This document shows positions 56,850 through 64,000 of a stretch of 64,000 nucleotides of DNA, piece after piece. The position numbers and the translations under genes are program-made. The DNA comes from Isoetes taiwanensis (taxonomy: Eukaryota > Streptophyta > Lycopodiopsida > Isoetales > Isoetaceae), in assembly GCA_021234155.1 (NCBI GenBank), contig JAJEKV010000027.1, positions 18,060,644 through 18,124,643 of the forward strand, in the 5' to 3' direction. The first letter of the stretch is position 1, and every line of letters begins with the position of its first letter. Under the pieces are notes generated by a model. The model did not search any database. It was not told the origin of the DNA and saw only the letters and a list, made by a program, of their open reading frames with translations.

Positions 56850-58202
56850 TGTTGATGTTTTAGAAAATGAAATCGAAAACACCGATTCGGAGAAGAAAGG
56901 CAAGTACACAAAGTTCTGGAATGAGTTTGGGAAATCCATTAAGCTTGGAATTATTGAGGATGCGACCAATCGGGAACGTCTTGCAAAATTACTCAGATTC
57001 CACAGGTAACAGTTTACAGCATTATCTAAACGAGGGTAAGATGGGAGTTCTTATTTTATGCTTTTGTTGCAGTTCAAAATCTAGTGACAAACTCTCTTCA
57101 TTGGACCAATACATTTCCCGTATGAAGCCTGGGCAGAAGGAAATATATTACATCACAGGCCAAGACCGGGAACAACTTGAAAAATCACCTTTCCTAGAAA
57201 AGCTTAAGATATGAGGTATGTCTGTGCTTTTTTGCCTTGACATTGGAAGCAGTTTTATGCCATTATATTAGAAGCATTCCTTGTGTCTTAATGCACATAT
57301 ATTATGTTTCAGGTCATTTACTTCACGGATCCAGTTGATGAATATTTAACACAATATTTGACCGAGTATGAAGATAGAAAGTTCTTAAATGTTTCAAAGG
57401 AAGGTTTGACGATTGGCTCAAAGAAGGAGAAGGAGAAGGTTAAAGAGATTAAGGAATCTTTTGAAGACTTGACAAAGTAGTGGAAAAATCTCCTTAGCAG
57501 TGACAATGTAGATAGTGTTAAGATCAGTAACAGGTTATCCAACACACCAGGAGTTGTGGTGACTTCCAAGTATGGGTGGAGTGCAAATATGGAGAGAATA
57601 ATGAGGGCTCAAACTTTGACTGATGCTAGCAAACAAAATTATATGCGGGGCAAGCGTGTATTGGAAATTAATCCTCGTCATCCAATTATCAAGGAGCTCA
57701 GAGACAAAGTAGCTGAAAATTCTGAGGTAATTTTTTTTGTTTGCCCTGGTCCCCCGATTGTACCCTACGCCCTAATCCCCGACACCTACAATGATTTGTA
57801 GAACGCCATCGCCATAGAAAGCGCCAAGCTAATTTATCGGACCTCCTTGATGGAAAGCGGTTTCTTAGTTGATGATTCCAAGGAATTTGCTTCTCGCATT
57901 TATTCTATCATCAAGTCAAGCTTGAATATAAGTCCGATCTTTCTTTGTGGTGAAGAGGATGATCTTGATGAGGAAATAAGCTCGAGAATCGAGTTTGGAC
58001 AAGAATAACCACAAGTTAAGGTAGTGACAAGTGGGTTGGATTTAAATATGTATGCTAATTGTTGATGCTCAAATTTGGTTATAAGCAGGTTGATGCGATG
58101 GAGTATCAGAATGAGGAAAATGTGGAGCCGCAAGAGGACATTGCAAGCTTTGGTGATGCAGATTCAGCTGTCAAAGATGAGCTATCAAGCATCTCTGGAT
58201 GA
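56850..58202 (+). pseudogene. ER-type HSP90 (endoplasmin/GRP94) 3' fragment with introns
   Basis: Exons at about 56,850-57,005 ([20 protein letters not shown]), 57,073-57,215 (SLDQYISRMKPGQKEIYYIT), 57,313-57,726 (FTDPVDEYLTQYL, SNTPGVVVTSKYGWSANMER, YMRGKRVLEINPRHPIIKEL), about 57,805-58,008 (TSLMESGFLVDDSKEFASRI) and 58,089-58,202 (ending in KDEL at 58,173-58,184). Clean GT/AG introns separate them. The chaperone folds client proteins in the ER lumen; KDEL retrieves it. Damage: TAG at 57,478, a shift before 57,215, a stop before the last exons, and SSISG after KDEL where a stop is expected. The ATPase N-domain is absent, so it cannot work. Retained introns show DNA-level capture. Confidence 0.85.
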
Positions 58203-59047
58203 CAATATTAACCCAATTTTTCTCAAAAGGGGTGGCAAATGGAGCGACTCAAAAGTTAAATATAATCATTTATGCAGGACTGGACTGGATCAGAATGAAA
58301 ATTTCAGTACTGAACCTTTATGGCAGAACATCTCACAGCTCCAATGACAAGGATGATGCTCTATCTTGCTCTAGCTGTACCTTCACGGTTGGATCCATGT
58401 TCGATGAATATGGCAGCATGCTTATTAGCGGTCCCACTATTGCATCAATCAGCATTATTACATGTTACATCGCTACAATATAGAAGCCTTAGCATATGTA
58501 GCTTGAAGAAGGTAGGTATCAGTTATTGTGATTTGACTTCCCGGGTGGTTCATTTTATAGGCAAAAAATTTACAGAAACAGAAATTTCCATGATGGTCGT
58601 CGTCATTGTTAGCATGTTTCTAAATTCTTAGTTTTGTTGCTGCACTTGTTCTTTTCAGATTTGGCCTTGAACTAATGTTTTCTGTTTTTTAAATGTGTTA
58701 CCATTTGTCTCTTATCTATCATGGTATTATGTCACACTTAACATTAGGACTTCGAATGTAATGGCTTGTTTTTAGCTCTACTACCATTTTCTATTATGAT
58801 TCATATGCATTTAGGAATCTCCATGCACAAATATTATATGCACAATATTACGTGCACTAAGGAAACTCCATGCACAATGTTAATGCACCCCTACACCATC
58901 CTTAAGGCCCCAAAGGGCCAAATTTTTTTTTAAGTTAACACAAACCATTAAAACACAACTACCATTAACATTATTAACACAAACCATTACATTTGACACA
59001 TTTAAATTAAAATCCCCCTTAAACCCCCTTTGGTTTGGGTGCATATT
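58203..59047. other. Remainder of the insertion: 3' text and AT-rich repeats
   Basis: 58,230-58,510 is locally open (EHLTAPMTRMMLYLALAVPS in one frame) but unrecognised; it may be 3' sequence of the HSP90B gene or a third gene. 58,900-59,040 contains a GGCCCCAAAGGGCC hairpin and repeated ACAAACCATTA phrases, shared with 33,604 and 38,836. Confidence 0.4.
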
Positions 59048-59291
59048 CACACGGGGGGTTACGTAGGGCAGCGAGAGCCCCAAAAAATTTACAAATACAT
59101 GTACAAAATTAACACCATTAAGTACATTCTCTCAAACCTTATAGTATTTTACAAACCTTAATATACAGTATACAAAAACTTGTACATGCATACCCCACAA
59201 ACGAGGATCGCTATGTACGGTCCAGATCTTGGAATAAAGGGCAAATATGCCCATCCGACAGCTCTCGTTGCCCGGAGTAACCCCCCGTGTG
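59048..59291. repeat. Inverted repeat, about 31-base arms
   Basis: Arm 59,048-59,078 (CACACGGGGGGTTACGTAGG then GCAGCGAGAGC) pairs with 59,261-59,291 with three or four mismatches. The 180-base centre is AT-rich. It closes the 3-kb insertion on the right. The related piece at 38,941 has its centre in the opposite orientation. Confidence 0.75.
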
Positions 59292-59294
59292 AAA

Positions 59295-59655
59295 AAATCG
59301 GCCTCCGCAATTGGAGAGAGTTAAAATCCCCATGAAGGAAGCTCAGATACGCGGACATGCAGTACTTCAGAATGAATGAAGGCGATGAAATCATGAGATA
59401 GCCACACCTATAAGCCTAGCTCAGAAATGAAAGAGCTTCGCATACACTGCCCGCAAGTGGTGATCGTACCTTCATAATCTGCATCAGTTTCTGTGATGCC
59501 AAGTTGCTTAGCCTCAGAGATGCTATACTCGCGCTCTAATGTCTCTAGTCCAGCCGATGTTCCTGCATCATCAAGCCTGCGTTTTCTGTTTTTCATCACT
59601 TGCTTCGCAATATCTGACCGCTGTTTCACAGAATCGAACATCTCTTCTGCTGCTC
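59295..59655 (-). pseudogene. P-loop NTPase C-terminal end, copy 4 (cut off)
   Basis: Matches 40,938-41,290: 3' non-coding text, then on the minus strand ITETDADYEGTITTCGQCM, EREYSISEAKQLGITE, AGTSAGLETL and KQVMKNRKRRLDDAG. The open C-terminus here seems the best version of that end. At about 59,655 the homology stops and GC-rich repeat DNA begins, so the NTPase core is missing. Confidence 0.55.
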
Positions 59656-61560
59656 CGACTGGGTGGTGTCGTGTGCTTGGCTCTATGACATGGCTACCCA
59701 CCCGAACTGGTGGTGTCGTGGATCGCCCCCACCCAACTTGGTCGTGTGTTTGGCTCGCCGTCGTTGCCTCCACACCGGACTTGGTGGTGGTTGCCTCGCC
59801 ACTGGACTCGGTGGTGTCCTGGGATCGCCGTTGTTATTAGCTCCCCACTGACTTGGCGGCTTCCATCTCGGTTAGTTGGCTCCCCCGCCCAAGTTGGTGG
59901 CATCCCCGGTTGCATTCTCTTTGGCTGGTCGTTTTGGATTGTCCTCCTTGGGCCCAGAGTCACAGTTTGCCGCACCAATCCCGCCTCGGCGCCTCCTCCT
60001 GTACCCCGGCCAATGACGGGTGGCCTGACATGTTTGCACAGTCTTTGGTCACGTGCCGACCCGGTTTCCATGTGGTCTCCTCGCATTTGCCCCCACCTGG
60101 TCCTCGTTCATGGCGCTATGACCGCCCGGAGCCACCTTTGTCGCCCCAAGCCCGAGTTGACGGCCTCTCCCCCGTGCCAAGTCTGAGAACGGGACGCCTA
60201 CCACATTAGCACGGGTGTTGGATGACATGGGGAGATGGTTACAACGTCGGCGACACGCCCTTTCACGCGTCCGACCCGCATCGGCCACGCAAGGCCGCAC
60301 GGAGCGGCACTTGGTAGATGCGGCGGCCTTTACAGCGTCTTTTCACGCTACGGCTGATGGACGGGCGGCCTGCCACATCACTACGGATCTTGGAGACATT
60401 CCGATATGGTTTCCTTGTCATATCCCCGCATTTGCCCGCGCAAGATCCGCGTCTACGGTGCATGACCGCCCGTAGCCACCGTTGCCGCCTCAAGCCCGAG
60501 TTGGCGGCCTCCTCTTGCGCCACGTCTGATTACGGGCGGCCTGACACATCAGCATGAGTCTTCCAAGACATGGGAAGATGGTTACCACGCCCGCAACACG
60601 CCCTTTCACGCGCCGAACCCGCATCGGCCAAGCAGGACCGCACAGAGCCACGCTTGGTAGATGCGGCGGCCTTTTCTGCACCTTCTCGCATTGTGGCTGA
60701 TCACGGGAGGCCTGCCACATCACCACACGTCTTGGAGGACATTAGGATATGGCTTCCATGCCATATCCCCGCATTTGCCCCCGCCAGATATGCGTTTGCG
60801 GTGGACGGCCGCCCGGAGCCACGGTTGCCGCCTCAAGCCCGAGTTGGCGGCCACCTCTTGCGCCACGGCTGATAAGGGGCGGCCTGCCACTTCGGCACGG
60901 GCCTTTTACAACAAGGAGAGATGGTTACCCGCGTTAACGCGCGCCATTTCGCGCCCGGACCCCGCGATCGACCTCGGCAGGGCCGCATGGAGCGGCACTA
61001 CTTGGTGGATGCGGCGGCCTTTAATGCCTCTTCTTGCGCACTGGCTGATAACGGGCGGCCTTCCACGTCACTACAGGTTCTGGATGGCATTCCGATATGG
61101 TTTCCATGTCATATCCCCGCATATGCCCGCGCGAATCCGTGTTTGTGGCTCATGACCGCCCGAGAGCCATCGTTGCCGCCTCAAGCCCGACTTGGCGGTC
61201 TCATCTCGTGCCACGGCGGATAACAGCGGCCTGCCACATCAGCAGTGACCTTTACGACAAGGGGAGATGGTTGGCGTGGTCGGCAACACGCAATTCCCGC
61301 GACGGACCCCGACCGACCAACCAAGCAAGGCGCGACGGGGCGGCACATGGTGGATGCGGCGGTCTTTACTGCCTCTTCTCGTGCTGAGGCTGATAAGGGG
61401 CGGCCTTCCAGATGACTACGGCCTTGGAGGACATTGCTCGTCTGGTTTTTGTCTAGGCTCCCCGCATTTTTCCGCCCCGGCTCCGTTTTTGCGGCATATG
61501 ACCGCCCGGAGCCAACATTGCCGCCTAAAGCCTAAGTTGGCGGCCTCCTCCCGTGCCACG
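59656..61560 (+). repeat. GC-rich tandem array, period about 345 bp
   Basis: The marker GATGCGGCGG recurs at 60,317, 60,660, 61,008 and 61,353 (spacings 343, 348, 345). The units also share GCCTCAAGCCCGAGTTGGCG, GGGCGGCCTGMCACATCA and ACATGGGGAGATGGTTACC. The earlier part (59,660-59,960) is GC-rich but less regular. CG dinucleotides are abundant, unlike the neighbouring retroelements. Overlapping open frames on both strands are composition effects. Confidence 0.85.
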
Positions 61561-62530
61561 GATGATAATGGGTGCCCGACACATCAGCACGGGTCTTGGA
61601 CAGCGTGCCGACATGGTTTCCACGTCAGCAATGCGCCCTTGCCCGCGCCGGACCGCCCGGGGCGGCTCTAGGCCCGTCGCGCACGCCTCGGCTGATAACG
61701 GGGGTACTTGGCTGATAACGGGGACTGACACTTCATCACGGGTCTTGGACAGCGTGCCAAGCTGGTTTCCACGTCAGCAATGCGCCCTTGCCCGCGCCGG
61801 ACCGCCCGGGGCGGCTATAGGCGCGTCGCGCACGCTTCGGCTGATAACGGGGGTACTTGGCTGATAACGGGGGACTGACACGTCAGCACGGGCCTTGGAC
61901 AGCGTGCCGAGATGGTTTCCACGTCAGCAATGCGCCCTTGCCCCCGCCGGACCGCCCGGGGCGGCTCTAGGCCCGTCGCGCACGCCTCGGCTGATAACGG
62001 GGGTACTTGGCTGATAACGGGGGACTGACACGTCAGCACGGGCCTTGGACGGCGTGCCGAGATGGTTTCCACGTCAGCAATGCGCCCTTGCCCGCGCCGG
62101 ACCGCCCGGGGCGGCTCTAGGCCCGTCGCGCACGCCTCGGCTGATAACGGGGGTACTTGGCTGATAACGGGGGGCTGACACGTCAGCACGCGCCTTGGAC
62201 GGCGTGCCGAGATGGTTTCCACGTCAGCAATGCGCCCCTGCCCGCTACGGGTTCGCACTTGCCCGCGTCGGGCCGCCCGGGGCGGCTCTAGGCCCGGCGC
62301 GCATGCCTCGGCTGATAACGGGGTTTTGGCTGATAACGGGGGCCTGACACGTCATCACGGGTCTTGGATGGCGTGCCGAGATGGTTTCCACGTCAGCAAT
62401 GCGCACTTGCCCTCGCCGGTCCCGCGTTTGCCTCGCGGGATGGCCCGGGGCGGCTCTAGGCCCGTCGCGCCCGCCATGGCTGATAACGGGGGCTATGGCT
62501 GATAACGGGGGACCTGACGCGTCAGCAGAG
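61561..62530 (+). repeat. GC-rich tandem array, period about 150 bp, with ACGTCA cores
   Basis: The marker CTTGGAC/TGGCGTGCC recurs at 61,595, 61,744, 61,894, 62,044, 62,194 and 62,363. Each unit has TGACACGTCAGCACG, TTTCCACGTCAGCAATGCGC and GGCTGATAACGGGG (often twice). The units look like a shortened derivative of the 345-bp repeat. ACGTCA flanked by C or G is a typical plant bZIP recognition core, so each unit offers two possible sites. Confidence 0.85.
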
Positions 62531-62734
62531 GCCCTGCGTGACGTGTCGGGACGGCCTGCCACGTCCCCACGACGACTTGGCGCCGCATCGAGGCGGCAGT
62601 CCCCGTGCAAACTGGACCGGCGTGCGTCTGGGGAGGGTCACGCCCGCCTTGGCGGCGGCGCCCTGGCTGATAACGGGGGTGCTGACAATAGGCGCCTATT
62701 TGGCGCACGTGGAATGCTCCGATTGGCGGGAGGC

Positions 62735-62755
62735 TGCCACCTATAAGCTTCCTTG
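62735..62755 (+). promoter_or_regulatory. TATA-like site CTATAAGC after the repeat arrays
   Basis: CTATAAGC at 62,741-62,748 follows GATTGGCGGGAGGCTGCCAC (a CCAAT-type inverse box just upstream at 62,721). Together with the ACGTCA-rich array it looks like a promoter layout pointing right. No gene is recognisable downstream, so this is only suggestive. Confidence 0.3.
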
Positions 62756-63050
62756 CGCGCCCCCTTCCTATCCATGCCGTCGTTCCGCGGCTCCGAGCCT
62801 CCTTTATGGGCCCCCTATTTTTTGACATAAAAGTGTGGGGGGGCATTCACAAACCCCCGGGGATAGTGGAAGGGGGCAGTTTGCACTTGGTCTTGGGCGA
62901 CTTAGTACAACGGTCGACTTGGAAGCGGTTTGCTCACTCGGTTTTGGCTACCCCACGGGGTTGCTCTAGCCTTTTGTGCACCTTAGTACTCTGGATCGTT
63001 TGGCTACTCCAAAACGCACAAGCCAATGCGCCCCCTTTCAGCTCTTGGAT
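62756..63050. other. Spacer between arrays, no gene seen
   Basis: Moderately GC-rich, with a run of eight G near 62,836. The open frame 62,806-63,183 crosses into satellite DNA and has no family resemblance. Confidence 0.4.
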
Positions 63051-63054
63051 CCTT

Positions 63055-64000
63055 GCTGCCCGACTGGTTGGTTCCGTTGGTCGGTTTGGTTGGTCGGCTA
63101 GTCGGTTTGTTCCTGTGAAGGCTCCTCCATTTTGGTCATCTCAGGTTGGTTTTATTTGGGCACTTAGTAGAAAACCCACTTAAGATCCCAACTTGGGTTG
63201 GTCATGACTGGTCGGTTCCTTTCCTCGGTCCTTTGGTTAGTCGGCTCCCCTAACCGACCGGTTGGTTCCGTTGGTCGGTTTGGTTGGTCGGCTAGTCGGT
63301 TGGTTCCCTGTGAAGGCACCTCGGTTTTGGTCACCTCCGGTTGGTTTTGGTTTTGGGCACTTAGTAGAAAACCCACTTAAGATCCCAACTTGGGTTGGTC
63401 ATGGTGGTCGGTTACTTCCCTGGCCCCCCTCGGTTAGTCGGCTCCCTAACCGACCGGTTGGTTCCGTTGGTCCGTCTGGTTGGTCGGCTAGTCGGTTGGT
63501 TCCCTGTGAAGGCACCTCGGTTTTGGTCACCTCCGGTTGGTTCGGTTTGGGCACTTAGTAGAAAACCCACTTAAGATCCCAACTTGGGTTGGTCATGGTG
63601 GTCGGTTACTTCCCTCGGTCCCTCCGGTTAGTCGGCTCCCCACCCGACCGGTTGGTTCCGTTGGTCGGTCTGGTTGGTCGGGCTAGTCGGTTTGTTCCCC
63701 CGTGAAGGCACCTCGGTTTTGGTCACCTCCGGTTGGTTTCTTTGGGCACTTAGTAGAAAACCCACTTAAGATCCCAACTTGGGTTGGTCATGACTGGTCG
63801 GTTACTTCCCTCGGTCAGTCCGGTTAGTCGGCTACCCACCCGACCGGTTGGTACCGTTGGTCGATGCGGGTTGGTCGGCTAGTCGGTTGGTTCCCGTGAA
63901 GGCACCTCGGTTTTGGTCACCTCCGGTTGGTTTCGGCTGGGCACTTAGTAGAAAACCCACTTAAGATCCCAACTTGGGTTGGTCATGGTGGTCGGTTACT
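63055..64000 (+). repeat. 195-bp satellite array, running off the window
   Basis: GGGCACTTAGTAGAAAACCC recurs at 63,158, 63,355, 63,549, 63,744 and 63,939 (spacings 197, 194, 195, 195). Units share GGTTGGTTCCGTTGGTC, GAAGGCACCTCGGTTTTGG and CCCAACTTGGGTTGGTCATG, with a few percent difference. Internal GGTTGGT/GGTCGGT strings show it grew from a short repeat. The array is cut by the window end. Confidence 0.95.

Larger units (their letters stand above)
56219..59290 (+). mobile_element. 3.07-kb insertion with gene fragments (class unresolved)
   Basis: Present here and absent at 40,932. Left flank ends GCAGAGAAAA; right flank starts GAAAAAATCGG; the empty site is GCAGAGAAAAAATCGG, so GAAAA (5 bp) or a shorter A-run is duplicated. 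It starts TATGTAGCATAATAACATGG and ends CCCCCCGTGT(G). There is no terminal inverted repeat between the two ends, but the right end itself is a large inverted repeat (59,048-59,078 with 59,261-59,291). It carries an unknown ORF, an HSP90B fragment and further exon-like text. It shares its left end with 31,316. Confidence 0.7.

Noticed and set aside
59710-62846. Many overlapping frames of 80-160 codons on both strands
   Set aside because: High GC content and tandem repetition create open frames in several frames at once; none shows a protein family pattern.
1-64000. CRISPR arrays, bacterial operons or phage genes
   Set aside because: Repeat spacing, introns, plant-type transposons and lack of dense coding rule out prokaryotic or phage DNA.

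Overview
This window reads as repeat-rich nuclear DNA of a land plant. It has intron-bearing gene pieces with GT/AG borders, plant-type Helitrons, a hAT MITE, a Ty3/gypsy-type gag, LINE pieces, and a plant-like ER HSP90 fragment ending in KDEL. The style of the LINE C-terminus and of a P-loop NTPase family makes me lean weakly towards a non-seed plant, but I cannot name a species. I see no intact conventional gene.

Most of the window is one complex unit repeated in the same order: gag leader and gag, LINE reverse-transcriptase piece, hairpin cassette, LINE endonuclease piece on the opposite strand, a P-loop NTPase gene on the minus strand, a G-rich segment, then the next gag leader. Unit starts fall near 1, 22,330 and 45,450. 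The middle unit carries the endonuclease and NTPase pieces twice, separated by a foreign block (30,150-39,650). The foreign block holds a plausible first exon with a CpG-rich upstream region, exons of another minus-strand gene, and a near-perfect tandem triplication of 1,151 bp.

Comparing copies gives occupied and empty sites for several insertions. Helitron A (53,100-56,004) has its empty site at 40,673/40,674. Helitron B (49,585-51,537, minus strand) has empty sites near 24,604 and 48,704. Both start with TC, end in a GCCCAGC...GCTGGG hairpin plus YTAG, and lie exactly between A and T. Helitron B is almost entirely a polypurine/polypyrimidine tract; Helitron A carries spliced gene fragments. 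A third insertion (about 56,219-59,290, empty site near 40,932) carries the 3' part of an ER HSP90 gene with introns. There is also a hAT MITE with 8-bp target duplications, a 322-bp TIR element, and a 5'-truncated LINE with an (ATTAA)n tail inside one NTPase copy.

After about 59,655 the sequence becomes GC-rich: a tandem array with a 345-bp period, then one with a 150-bp period rich in ACGTCA cores, then a TATA-like site, then a 195-bp satellite running off the window end.

Paralogous copies differ again and again at CAG/CTG, one copy reading a CG-containing string instead. I infer systematic base-calling error at methylated CHG sites of a long-read assembly, so many frameshifts here may be artefacts. 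The first 4 kb also looks like a consensus of mixed paralogues.
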